From Eretmocerus hayati (lineage: Eukaryota > Arthropoda > Insecta > Hymenoptera > Aphelinidae): a stretch of 64,000 nt of DNA. The notes under the pieces were generated by a model. It was not told where the DNA came from, did no database searches, and saw nothing but the letters and a program-made list of their open reading frames with translations. The stretch lies in contig CM056741.1 in the NCBI GenBank assembly GCA_029851415.1, forward strand, positions 178,109,021-178,173,020, read 5' to 3'. The position numbers were made by a program, and so were the translations under genes. This document shows positions 46,216-58,500 of this stretch, piece after piece. Numbering within the stretch: the stretch's first letter is position 1; every line of letters begins with the position of its first letter.

Positions 46216-49200
46216 GTTATTGGATAAGCAGACGATGTATCGGTATGGTGTTACGCGTGAACGTAACGCTCAACATTGTGCGCATCCAGCTTGGATTTTC
46301 CCCTGCCACACTGTCGGTAAAGAAGGTCTTATTTCCAATATTGATTGTTACACTTCGGGGAGCACTTTTCCGCAAAAAGCTATAGTCTTGCTAAGGTTTC
46401 ATGTCAGTTCCGTGTGGTACTAGTGCGGCTGTCAAACAAAAGACTCCAGAGGTCCGAGTCAGTCTTTTCCAAAGTATTTGATGGTCAAATCAAAATCCCC
46501 GACTTCCAGAGCTATAGCTCGAACCGTCCGGCTGTGAGATCAATTTTAGGGGCAAAATGTCCGGTCCGTGTGTTGCTTCAGAATGTGAGGACCGCTCGAC
46601 GCTACCGCGTTATCCACGTTATCCTTATGTCACCAGTATGTGAAAATACCGATACCCATGTACGCGCTAATTCGCATTCTATCTGTTCCAAAATGTCAAA
46701 AAATACATCCTAGAATTTTCGGGAGTGAGACTCAGGGCTGGCACATTTTTGACCCGCAATTATCGAAATTTCCGCAGAACTACTCACATGCGTTCGATCT
46801 TCTCATGTTGCCCCATAGATGCTGCTCGGGTTCATGTGTATTGATCTCACGTTCTTACTACCATCTTGAACGGCGTGGATGGCTCTGTGTGATTGAATTG
46901 AGCATCTTATTCACTTCCGATTATGCCTTATTGCATTATATTCAATTTTATTTTTTAATCGTTCGCGTAGACCTCGCCACGATGGGTTTCATACAACTCT
47001 GCTTATAACACGTTCACTGCAAAGGCAATCTTCTGCAATGTAATGAGGGTAGACACTTTCTCGGCTCATTATTCATGGTCTTAAAATCAAACCGTCAAGA
47101 AAAATTGCTATCGAGGATATTTTTCAAAACGGTCGAATCGGATGGAAAATCGGTCGCTGGTCATATCTAATGAAAGACTCCATCCATTGTTCTCGAGAAG
47201 GAGAAGTAAATGAAGACACCTATGGTCTAGAAAATAATAAAGAATTCGAATTGCTTGATGGTTAAGTCGAATTTGTGAGACACAAGACATTGGGACATAT
47301 TTGGCAATCCCAAAACCTTCGAATCTTGACTTTTCGTCGTTTATAGCCGAATAGGTATGAGAATTTTAGTGAAGTCTCTGAAACATCGAAACATTTGTCC
47401 CATTCCTTCATTGATCAGGATGGCCCAATTCTTCAATCAATACACGAGAAACTCAATTTTATCCTTGATTCAGTCTGCGTACCTGAAGGCCAATGAAAAC
47501 GATATAAAAAAGCTATAGCGTCGACAAACGCACCTGCTTGTTCATCTTGAATAATAGCTCCGCGTTAAGTTTTCACGTCTCGCATTCTTTATTTCTCTGC
47601 ATCCAACTGTTTCTAGGGACACTAACAATTTATCATTTCAAAACAACCATAGCTCAGAAAACACCCGCAGCTTTCCAATGCATTCATTGATCCAAACAAA
47701 ATAGAGTAGTTATTAAAACACGTAAAAATCTTCAACGATGGATGAGTACAAAGTGGGAAAGAAAAATGATACCCACAGCAAAGTTGGCACGCAAATACAC
47801 AAGAACGTTAGACGTATATTCTCAAATAAGTCTGAACAGTTTGTATCCTCAGGACTTGCTAATTGTTATAGAGTAATGAACAAAGTTTAAGACTCTAGCC
47901 AAGAAAGCTTGCGGGATGATTTTCTCAAGATTGTTATTCTGTATTTTACCACAGAGCCTCTTTCTCTCGACGTTCAAGCTTTCCACGCTACTTTTGGATC
48001 TTTCTGCAATGGCACGCCGCGAGGCTTACGCCTTGCAAACTTGAACGTGAAGTTGTGCATGATCTTTCGAAGTCTTTGAACTTATAGAAAGACAGACTGA
48101 GAGACTCTAGTTGGCGTCTCTGTATTTTGCGGGAAACTCAAATTTACAGTTTCTGATTCGCCTTTGAGGGTATTTGGATTAGTAGTTTGAGCTTTACTCA
48201 CGGCTATTGTTGAGATGATGTAGATTTGTGAAATTGAACTTTGTTATGGACGTTTGTCTTGCTTTATTAAATTTTGTTAAGGACTGATGATTTTATCCAA
48301 ATAATGGTACCATTGCTTGAATTTGGGCATGATTCCAGAGAAATGTATTAGCTATCTTGTTACATCAACTCTATGTAGAGATTGATCATTATTCATTTTA
48401 GTTTTTCACAACCCAACACTTAGATAGTTTATATGACACTTGATTTATTACAAAGAATCGTAAGCTTCTAGTTCTGTAAAATTTCTCAAAAACGAGGTCG
48501 AAAACTGCCCTACTGTACTCGAGTAAAGTCATGTATTCCAGTATAATAGCCCGAAGATTATATCTTGGGTTACTTCCAAGATACAGATGATTATTCGATC
48601 GTGTCCCATCTCAAATAGATTTGAATTTTTGATGAGCCAACTCAAATATTTTAGCTTGCCACTCCATCACACAAAATAAGAGCAGAGATAGTGATTGGAT
48701 AGGAATCCGTATGAAAAGAAGTTGAACATATTGAAAGAGCATTACCCATTCCGCAGTTTTACCTTTTCATCTATACATGGCTTTAGATTTGAAAAATCTC
48801 TACATCCGCACGCACTTGCATGCAAATCCTCTTGCCACCATCTTCAATAATCCAAAAGGCGTCAAATCTCATAGACTATCATAAATCCGTGCATTGAAAA
48901 TTCGTGGTTGTCATGGCTTTGCGTGTCATATTCCGTACGAGTGAACTCACTAACCTAAAAGTACTAACACAGTTATGCACATGTGTATTTATTGGGGCCA
49001 TGTCTAGTGTGCAGTGCGTACATGAAGGTACAAGTAGTCGAGGTAATAGTATAATCCAATGGACAATTCACCCGACTGTGCGTCGTTTTTCAGCTATTAT
49101 TTTGCCAATTTGATTCACGTACACGTATACGCTTTATGACGAGACTCAAATTCAAGCAGAGTATGAAAGCAAAAAATGCATACACAGTGATGGAGTTTGA

Positions 49201-50302
49201 ATGTTGATTTCACTGCTGAATAGTACGTTTATTTCGTGTCCACTTTTGATTGGGCGTTGGGTTTTGAGGGATTGGTGAGCGTTTTCTACAATATTTATTG
49301 TTATTTCCCCCATCATTCATGAATGCAGGATTTTTCAATCCATCATTCCAACACTCTGTTGAACAAAAAATGTTCCACAAGTGCAATTTTTGATATTAAC
49401 TTCTTTTTCATGGACAAGTGTTCTTGATTCATATCTCCTGATTCATACCTCGAGAGAATAATACTTTTTAAAAAGTTAGGATCGATCTCTGGGTTGTGAA
49501 ATATGATGGAAATTCATCTTGTATCAAATTTTGGATCCATCCATTTATACGCGTATAAGGATTTCAGGGGAATATATTTGAATAAAAATCTAATTCAGAA
49601 GAGAGATTGCACAAGTCATGCTGGTTCGCGTATTGATTTTATCTTGTATTCTTCGTTCGTTACTGAATATTCACCAATACCGTGGATGATTTACGAATTT
49701 TTCTATTCCGATTAAGGATCCATATTTTCAGCACAATCTGGTTTCGATTGAATTCATGCGTATGAATCGTAACTTAAGAGTTTAGAGTGAAAAATACTGA
49801 GTTTTTAGATTCATAAGGTTGCGAGATAGGTCGAAATATCATTCATGAAAAGTAATATGCATAAGACATCTCGAAATGAACCCATGATCAAATATGCACT
49901 AAATGATCAGTTGCCTATTACGTAGACTGAAATGTGATACTTCATTTCGTCAAAAACAAATCCAAGAGTGGATGAAATAGATTCCTCTCAAGCTCCAGTG
50001 CTATGCAAGAATTTGTGAACGTAGCAATCAAATGACCTTTCGCTCTGAACGTCTATGAGTAGCATCCAGATAAACTGAATGAATTTTGAAGGGAGCATTT
50101 TAAAATGGAGAAAAAATGCTATTCTTGTTTCGACCCTCCCTAGTAACACAAGCAGCTGACATTTTCTCAAGAATTTTCGAAAATAATTCTTTTCTTTCTA
50201 TCAACTGTTATTCAGAAGAGATTCGAGATCAAGTAATTCTTCCAAAACCATCTTGAAGAGCGGTAAATATCCCATCCGCGATGATTTCTTGATTATATAC
50301 AC
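46216..50302. other. No recognised feature over 4 kb
   Basis: Two overlapping 122-codon plus-strand frames (46345-46713, 46640-47008) occur, without recognisable motifs. No repeat partners were noticed. This is the longest stretch of the window without visible transposon structure, so a host intron or intergenic region is plausible. Confidence 0.4.
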
Positions 50303-51180
50303 AGGCCAACAAAAAGTTCCCTTTTCTAGAGACTGGGCCCACGTATCCCTACCTAAAATTGTGCGCTGAATCCAGAAATAATGTAGGTTTTTACCGAACA
50401 CCCCTAAAATGTCGAGAGAATCGAGAAAGATTTTCTTCAAAGCTAGATATCAAATTTTTAACCTTGCCAATGCAAAGAGTAAGAAATTTTACGTCCGGAT
50501 TGGTGATCTTGATCCAACACTCAACTTTACAATCGTGATCGAAAGCTCGATGGCTCGTGGCAACCGTAATTGAGAACTCAGAAGGTCTACGTGATTGGGA
50601 ATTGGGAAAGTCACTTCTGATCGAGAACTCAAAATAGTACTCGTAATTGAGAATTCTGGGTGATGATCCGGATCCAGTGTTCAATGTGATCACGAATGTC
50701 ACTCTGAGTTCTCGGCCAACAGTGCTACATTGAGTTCTCGATCACGAGATCCAGTTTGAGTTCTCGATCGCGAATGCCAGCTTGAGTTCTCGATCACGAA
50801 TGCCAAATTGAGTTCTCGATCACGGGTACTATTTTGAGTTCTCGATCAGGAGTACTATTTTGAGTTTTTGATCACGAGTGCCACTCTGACTCCTCGATCA
50901 CGAATGCTACTACGAGTTCCACATCACGAGTGTCACCCTGATTACTGGATCAGTATCACCATAAAAGGTCCATATTGGATATGTAAAACTTCCTCCCCTC
51001 CCCGAATCCGAGGTCCAAAATTTGATATCTGTCCTTCGAATAAATTTTCTCGATTTTTTTTTGAGAATTTGAGGGTGTCCGAGGAAGAAAGACATCATTT
51101 TTGGATTCAGCGCAGATTTCACGTAGGGATATGCGGGTTCGGTTTCTGGGAAAGGGTATTTTTTTCTTTTCTGTTGTCTT
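50303..51180. mobile_element. Foldback with 26-bp tandem repeats, copy 2
   Basis: Outer arms (about 50303-50480 and 51000-51180) match each other in inverse and match the arms of 28866-29666 (TATCCCTACSTRAAATTGTGCGCTGAATCC-type order). The interior carries 26-bp units, best preserved at 50725-50930, of the form TTGAGTTCTCGATCACGAAT plus six bases; degenerate inverse units lie at 50500-50700. Confidence 0.8.
50725..50930 (+). repeat. 26-bp tandem repeat array
   Basis: About eight consecutive 26-bp units, several beginning TTGAGTTCTCGATCACG, with drift at the right end. The same unit occurs in reverse in 29133-29262. Confidence 0.9.
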
Positions 51181-51307
51181 TTCTTATGTTTTATGACAGG
51201 CGAGCCACAGTCTGAGACATCTCAAAGAAGCCGGACTCTCGGATTTTCAATGAAAAAAAAAAATCAAAACTTTTGGAGCTCTCACGCTCTTATTCGCACG
51301 ACGTGAA

Positions 51308-52269
51308 ATAAGGTAAGTGTACCCGACTTGCCTCTGTACCCAAATTGCCCCCATATGCCGATCTCGGGGATGGGCACTCCTTGGCTTCCCGGCAATTTTT
51401 TTCATGTTTGTTATGTTGAAATATGAGGAAATAAGTAGTTCGCGTCGACCCCGAATCATTTCTGCGTTCTCCAGAAAATCTCAAGTGATTTCTCTATTTT
51501 TCGTGATTGCTTAGCTAAGAAAGCGCCGAGGGAATTGCGTTCAGTAAAATCGGTGCCAAATTCTTTGAGTTCAACCAATCTCGACGTACATTAGCGCATT
51601 CGATTCCTTGTTTCAAGACCTTTGGAATTCATTTTTCAAAATTGCAAAATTTGAATATGGAGCTGTTTTATGTGCAAAACACGGAGACGATTTGTAAACA
51701 AGGATGCCAACATCGGAGTGTACCTAACATGCCCCCATACGTTTATCTCGAAAGGGCGTGCAGAGCGACTTCTTTTACCACTCAGAACGTGTTTATCACG
51801 CCAAAATAGGTCAGAAATAGTGCTCCGAACTAACGAAAAGCTCCAAATGTGCGTGCACGGTGATGAAAATACTCTATCGAATATTTCCATCATTTATTTC
51901 GGAAGGATTGAGACAATTCGGCTCCAATTGATCCAAATTGGACGTAGTTTACTGCATTTTGAAGGTCTTTAAACAAGCTTCAAAATGAAATAAGATATGT
52001 TGGAAAATATTGAGATGGACCGGAGTTGCCGGGAGAATGGCTTAATGGGGGCAAGTTGGGTACACACTTTTGTAAACTCTGAAAAATCACCTTTTGGGAG
52101 AATTCAAACAGTTAGGCTCCAGTTGGTTCAAATTGAATATACCTTAACTTATTTTAGAGGTCTTAAAACAAGCTTTGAAATGAGTTGAAGTACGTTAGAA
52201 AATATGGAGATCGGCCAAAGTTATTAAGAAAATGGCTTAATGGGGGCAAGTTGGGTACACTGACCTTAT
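51308..52269. mobile_element. Element with ATAAGGT(A/C)AGTGTACCC ends
   Basis: The left end AATAAGGTAAGTGTACCC and the right end TATAAGGTCAGTGTACCC (inverse) define the element. The internal word GGGGGCAAGTTGGGTACAC appears twice near the right end and in inverse near the left. Two tandem units of about 185 bp (51894-52077, 52078-52263) contain AAGCTTYRAAATGARWT and TTGGAAAATATTGAGATGG blocks also present in the arms of 2144-4179. No gene was recognised. Confidence 0.7.
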
Positions 52270-52727
52270 AATCAAGAAATCATAGCAAATGGGATTTTTC
52301 CGGTTTTCCAAAATGGTTTCTGCAAATTTGCTCCAAATCTCATCGCGTCTGAATGGCACTTGATGGAACGCAAATAATTATATCTAGAAAATTGCGATAT
52401 ATTATTAGCTCATTGTATTCCTAAGAACGGTCGAAAACGAAGCGACAGGCACATGGGAATAGCATTTCTTTTCTCTACTTCGGAACACTTCTCCAAAAAT
52501 CCCCCCAACATTTTGGGCACTTCCTCTGGTAAATTTGCAAGAAATCACTTTCTGAGGAAACTGTGATAGCTTAGCCTTGGTTGATTGAGATTGAAGGTAC
52601 CTTAGCTTACTTAAACTCTTAGAATAGGCTCTGAAATGAGCTCAAGTACAGTGGAAATTATTAAAGTGAGTCAAAACTATTGACAAAGTGGCCTAAAAGG
52701 AGGGAGGATTCTTCAGTACAGCCGACT
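52270..52727. repeat. Further diverged copy of the 185-bp unit
   Basis: 52555-52720 resembles the units of the neighbouring element (AGGCTCTGAAATGAGCTCAA, AGTGGCCTAAAAGG). The rest shows nothing. Confidence 0.5.
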
Positions 52728-53134
52728 GGGGGTACTTTGAAAAGACGGGGTAATTTTGAACACTCGTTTGAATTCACAAAAACAGCTAAATAGGGATGCG
52801 CAAGGATTATCGTACTAATTTGCTTGATATATCTATATTTGCTTAATATACTGCATGGGACAACATTTTGCACTGGTGAAAGAGTCTCTATCAGCTGTGC
52901 GTAGTTAGAAAGCATGATTTTGGAGCAAAAAAATGACGATTTCAGTATTTTTTGCTCAAAAACCATGCTTTCTAGCCATACACAGCTAATAAGGACTCCT
53001 ACACCATCGCAAAATGTTCTCCATGCATGCAAACACCGAGCAAATTAGTACTAGAGCCCTCACGCATCCCTATTTTGCTGATTTCGAGGATTCAAATGAG
53101 TGTTCAAAGTTACCCTGTCTGTTTAGAGTAACCC
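52728..53134. mobile_element. Foldback with GGGGTAACTTTGAACAC ends
   Basis: The arms meet near 52940 around GCATGRTTTTGGAGCAAAA-type sequence; ends GGGGTACTTTGAAAAGACGG and, inverse, GGGTTACTCTAAACAGACAG. Shared words TTTGAACACTC and AGGGATGCG identify the arms (about 200 bp each, very short loop). Related to 9752-10369 and 54541-55014. Confidence 0.8.
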
Positions 53135-54540
53135 TATTTCTTGACAGAAAATAAAAGTATATGGGAACCACAGAGACTGATCAATACAAGTTCTATTTTA
53201 GTTACTGTTTTTTATCAGGAAAAAAGTAAAATGAGATAGAAATTATCTGACTAAATAAATTCGGTGATAAGTATTTAAATTCATTGTAGCCAATTTGTTG
53301 CGATTGAGTAGAAGTTAATTATTTCTACAATTTTAGAGAGCCCTACACTGATATTCTACAAAAATTTCAGTTACCTAATCATGAGAAAGAGTCATGCATA
53401 CGAAATGTAGAATGTTCCCGTTCATATAAAAAGCAAAATACTAATCTTTCCTCACAGACCTGTGCCCACTCTCCCCTCTCAATCAGTCAGAGAATTTCAA
53501 ATCTCACCCTTCATCATCTAAGCATGCAGAAGCTCTTATTTCAAGCCTTCCAACTTCTCACTTTTCATGCAAACTCAAGTGTCGAATCGATAGGTGTATC
53601 AGTTCAACACCTCTTGAGGATCAATTCCAGAGTTGAGCTTACACAAAGCAGCCGATGAAAGGAGCCTATCAGAAGGGTTTTGTACACACAATAGAGGTTC
53701 AAATCAGGGTAGAAAATCTGCTTGTAACTTTCACCCTTCTATTATCACCTTCAATGTATGCACACTTGATAAATCAGTCCAACAGGTGTGTTCATACTGT
53801 TAAGGCATTGGCAATCGCTTATTGTAAGCATCTTCGATCACTTATCGTTATGCATCGTATACAGAGGAGGAACCAACTGTTTGCCCTGTTAGCGATAAAA
53901 TGATACATTTCAGCTACATCTTATTACGTAACATATTCCACGTGTTAGTCTCGACAGACACTAATATTTTTATGTGTGTAAGCACAAAGCTTATAGCGGG
54001 TACATTATTTGCAGAACTGATGCATTTGAAATTTTTTCTCTGTGACATGTGAGTGAATCTTTTTATGAATTTCTTTCTTTCTTTCATCTCAATACAATAC
54101 ATTTCTCATAAATATACAGCCATCATACTCGTGATAACAACACCTGATGTAGTTCGAGACTATTACGGCTAATTTCGAATTATTTGTAAAGAATATGACT
54201 GTTTAAGTAATGATAATATGTAATGGTGAAAATTGCGGTTTCTTTGCTATGCCCGACGAGCACCATAGTGAGACCCGGCAAATGTCACGTGAGCCCTACC
54301 TGTGGAATATAATCGATATCACAGCCACTGTGTTAATGGGCCTGATGAGGGTGTCAAATTGCATCGACAAAACGATGTCAATACATTCAAATTTGACCAC
54401 TTGATCGTGTTACTCCATTCGCACTATCCTTGATCCTACTCAATCAAATGAAGATTTGGACTCAAATGTGTACAAATGAGACTATTAAACTTCATCATAC
54501 CCTAAAAAACGTCACAAGCAAGTGAATCAAATAGATTATC
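53135..54540. other. No recognised feature
   Basis: Short frames only. Confidence 0.45.
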
Positions 54541-55014
54541 AACCGGTGTAACTTTGGAATACTTTTGAACAGCTTTCCTTGCGATCCCCAAGTAATTTGT
54601 GCATCTTTCATCAGAATAAATCGTACCTTCGATCATTCAAAAGCTCACAGTTCTAGTTTTTGATTGGTAGATATTGAAATTTACTTGGATGTCTCTCATA
54701 AGAGTTACGAGCCGCTCAAGATAGAGTTTCAAAACTAGATAAGATCTACTCGATCCCTTTGGGGTAACTTTGGAACAGTAAAAGTAGGGTGAGAGAACCT
54801 TCAACAGTGGTTTACTGTTCTGCTTTTCATTTGTCACAAACACTGAAAATTCATTTTGCTAATGCTTCTCGTGTATCATTGTGGATCTCGTAGAAAATAC
54901 TCTCTTAACTTATCGTGAGATCCCCTAAGCTCAATCAACAAGTGTTCCAAAGTTACCCCGTTTTTCAAGACAACATGCAATTTTCCACTTGAATGTCATA
55001 AAGTTAACCCGGTT
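54541..55014. mobile_element. Element with CCGGTGTAACTTTGG ends
   Basis: AACCGGTGTAACTTTGG at the left, AAAGTTAACCCGGTT at the right, and inside GGGGTAACTTTGGAACA (plus, 54760) and TGTTCCAAAGTTACCCC (54942), which mirror each other. Same end family as 52728-53134. Confidence 0.7.
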
Positions 55015-55421
55015 TCCAGAAAAAAATGTTTTTTCAGTTTCTACCCTACACAATTGAGTCAGGTTGAGCTTAACAATGATCTGCTCAAAGTGTTATAGGG
55101 ATTCAGCGAAATCTAGCGCCATTACCTCGGATTCGGCCTACAAGTGTTAAACCGAGATTGATTAATTAGGGCAAATTTTTACCCCTCAAAATCATCCTCC
55201 CGGAAAATTTTGGTGCGGATGAACACACAGCTAATAGAAGCTTCCACATCCGTACAAAAAACTGCCCAAGAGTGTCACCAATAATCAAGACTTGTACTAG
55301 AACTGCCGAGCAACCTCTTTTTTTAACCATAAAAATATACAAAATTTTGTTTGGTGGCCCGAAGTTTCTACTCTTAACGGTAGCTCTGATACAAAAGGCG
55401 TTCACTGTACTGTGATTATAT
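55015..55421. other. No recognised feature
   Basis: A minus-strand 79-codon frame is not convincing. Confidence 0.45.
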
Positions 55422-56431
55422 ATGTTACAGTAAATGTCCGAAATCAGTCAATGCCGGAGATTTACTAGTAAATCCTAGGATTGACTGGTGGGGCCAGTCA
55501 ATCCTAAGATTAACTAATAAATGTCTAGCATTGACTGGGAGGTCTAGGCAATGTTGTTGAAATTGCAGCATTTCGGCCATTCACTAGTCAATCTTAGGAT
55601 TGACTAACAAGCCTCCGGAAATGTCCGAAAAGTGATTGCTCACGAAAGATATAGTTCGCACGTAAACTTGATCTTTTGAAAACTTGGCGCCGAAATACAA
55701 GCTCCTGGGGTACATCTCTTGAGGAATTATCAACATCGTGAATGAAGACTTCTACAGAATTGGAACGAAAGCTGGTTTAACTAAGCAACTGTTGACGAGG
55801 AGCCAGTTTAAGTTTGCAAAGAGAAATTACTCGATCTCAACGAAATTGACCAGGCGCAGACTGTGAGCTTACGATCAGCAGCTTCAAAAATTTCGATTAC
55901 AGGTGGCCAGGAGATGACAAATTGAGATTGTAAAGATAAATGTTCTTCAAATAGATATTCTTGTAAAGTGAAAAACATACTGAGCAATTCAAGATGCCAT
56001 AATAGCCAGAGCTGCTGTAACAAGTAGCTTTCATATTGTTAAATTCTTGGAAAGATTCAACTTCACTTTGATCATACAACGTGCTATATTATTTGTCGGT
56101 GAAAAATTCGTAAGACTAGAATGACATTATCGATGTGATGAAGATGTGACCTCCGTTCAGTATGAACGTAAGATCTAAGACTAGGTGCAGCTGTGATACA
56201 TTCCCGCTAAATATCATTTTGCATGAATGAATTTTGCTCATCATATATTTTTATTTCTCTGCTCATTTTATGTTTTGGACATTCACGGGGGTCAGTCAGT
56301 CAATCCTAAGATTGCCTAGTAAATGTCCGTAATTCGTCTTTACGAATCAACATTGACTGGCCCCACTAGCCAATGTCAGCAATAACTAGTCAATCCTAGG
56401 ACTGACGGATTTCGGAAATTTACTGTAACAT
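55422..56431. mobile_element. Deleted Ginger/KRBA2-like DNA transposon
   Basis: Ends ATGTTACAGTAAATGTCCG and, inverse, ATGTTACAGTAAATTTCCG. Each end region (about 160 bp) is built from repeats of CAGTCAATCCTAGGATTGAC-like words. The interior keeps the 3' part of an integrase-like gene (55687-56027) on the plus strand. The element is about 1 kb, far too short for the full gene, so most of the coding region is deleted. Confidence 0.75.
55687..56027 (+). pseudogene. C-terminal relic of KRBA2-like integrase protein
   Basis: In plus-strand frames, NEDFYRIGTKAGLTKQLLTR is followed after a frameshift near 55815 by CKEKLLDLNEIDQAQTVSLR, then after an in-frame stop a Cys-rich tail: DCKDKCSSNRYSC, then NSRCHNSQSCCNK and a stop. 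The order (YKLGTKSG-like, then SLR.AA, GGQG, then a CKTKRCSC...C.S.CH.S..C.NK tail) is one I know from the C-terminus of KRBA2 and related Ginger-type integrase transposons, which carry a retroviral-type DDE integrase core upstream. That core, the His/Cys zinc finger and the N-terminus are absent. Two breaks make it certainly non-functional. The antisense frames at 55808-56079 are shadows. Confidence 0.7.
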
Positions 56432-58096
56432 ACATATTACTCACATTTTTTATTCCCATTCAATCCAATCATTAGATTTTTCGGGTGATTTCAGTACTCG
56501 TCACAATAAGCACTAAAAGCTCTAAAAGCTTGTAATAGCTCACTAATAATTCCATAAATTCTAAAGGTACATTCCGTGAGTTCATCTCCGAATCCATTAA
56601 CATACAACCAATTCATCCGACAAAAAAATTTCAAATAAAATTGAAATAGAAATTTCTCGCTGTCCACTTTGTTTGATTTTTCTCAAAAAAACAAAACGAA
56701 GCAATCGAGTGTAGGCTTGAGCATCCATCAGAATCAGCGAGTGAAATAAACCAACTGAATATGCGTAGAGTTGGAAAAAAAAAGTTTGAACGGCCAAAAG
56801 ACCATTGAAACATCATCATTTCACAGCACCCGTATGTTCTCTCTTTGCGTAGAACGGAAATACATATGTGAAACCTTTGCCCACCGGACTTGCTATTTCT
56901 CATCCATCTTTTTTAAGCTTGCCACGGGGTTTCTACCGTCCCCTCAGGTGGTATAGCGAGTTTCCACAACTAGGTTTTCTTTCATGGTTGTGTTGTTTTT
57001 TTTCTTTAGTTCGGGCGATAGCTTGGGAATATGATTGATGGAGAGTTAATTGGCCCAGCGAGCAAACGCTTGCTCACATACACACATTGATTCGTCTTTA
57101 TTCGAACGGTTGCGTTGGAAGATTCCCGAGCCAATTGTCGAAGCTTTTGTTATGGCGTGTTCCGAAATACCCCGCGGTGAGTTGATTCTCGAAAATCGTG
57201 AAAGGTTGATGATATATACTATACGTTGATGGATGTCCGTCGTTTGCACGCTTGGATGAATTCAATTTTTTATCTTTGATGGCGTTTCGGGCTTTTAGTC
57301 TAACAAAGCATGGATACATTCTGTTTGAATATGGTGTTCTGTGAAAGAAATGAATGGGAAACGACGAATGAAAGTCATTTTTTGTCACGGAGGATTTAGA
57401 AAAATGTAGAAAGAGTGAGCTGACTGATGCAATTGGATGTATTGTTTCTAGTGGAATCGTGATTCGTGAATCTGTTAATTAGGTTATTTTGTTGGCGAAT
57501 GTATTTTGATCAAAAATTTGTTACTTGATTCAATCTGTCAAATTTGGTAGATTCTATGAACGAAGAGAATACTAGATTTGAATTTTTGCTCTTCGGATAT
57601 GGTCGCAATATTGAACATAAAGTGTAAAATAGTTTGGCAGTAGAACAAGGCGGATATGGTCAGACAAATTTTTTTGGGAGTCACATCTGATGGAACGAGT
57701 TTCGATAATGGATGTCAAGATCATGAAAGTCGGAGATGTGTAATTTCATTGAAACGGGGCGATCGTTGCAAGGATGCTATGATACAACGCATTTGAAGAA
57801 ACGGAAGGAGCCCGATGAAATTTTCACCTCATAATATAAATCACTAAACCTAGAAAAATTCTCACCACTGAGCTGTCCCTGAATAAGATGTAACCCCTGG
57901 CGAAGAAAAACATACTCCAATTGAAAAATACACTAAAAGAACAATGAGAAGAGTTGTTCTTTTTAAGAATCGGCGGGGTATTCACTAGAGGAGAAACACA
58001 TTTTACTTTGTTCTCATTCCAAGAATTGAATTAAATAAGCTTCGTGTATATAAATTTATTTACAAAATCAATAAAATCACGCATACATCATTCAAT
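56432..58096. other. No recognised feature
   Basis: Short minus-strand frames (56597-56903, 57046-57388) have no recognisable motif. Confidence 0.4.
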
Positions 58097-58500
58097 TTGG
58101 ATATTACTTCGCAAATGAGCTTTACAAATTCGGCTACTGCTTTAAACACACACAAATTAGATCTTGTTGGCCATACTGACATATTCTACTGGTCCTTGTT
58201 TTGCATCGTTGGAGATGAAACTCTCGTATTCTGGCTCGCTGTACGCTGTTGTCATTCACAACGGTTTAACGAAGGGCAATTTTTATCCCAGTCAGACCGA
58301 GGCCACGAACAATGTGACCACATTAGCGTATTGTGAGATTCCGACGGGTGGCGCACCGCAATTTCAACGCCATGCCATGGACTATTAGGCATATGTACAA
58401 CAGGGTGCGGCAATGTGGCCCACAAGGATTATATTTTAGCCAGATTTTGATCCTCGCGCACAGAATTATATAGTGGACTATAGCGGATTCGAAACGTAAC
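58097..58500 (+). pseudogene. Decayed coding segment of unknown origin
   Basis: Plus-strand frames 58097-58336 and 58164-58388 overlap, and the more protein-like reading passes from the first into the second by a frameshift near 58180, then runs through stops at about 58386 and beyond as far as about 58500. Amino-acid composition (balanced, with T, N, A, Y, P and G) is unlike the AT-driven frames nearby. Weak protein-like fragments recur to about 59030. I do not recognise the family: an old endogenous viral insertion, a host pseudogene or a transposon protein are all possible. No functional reading remains. Confidence 0.35.
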
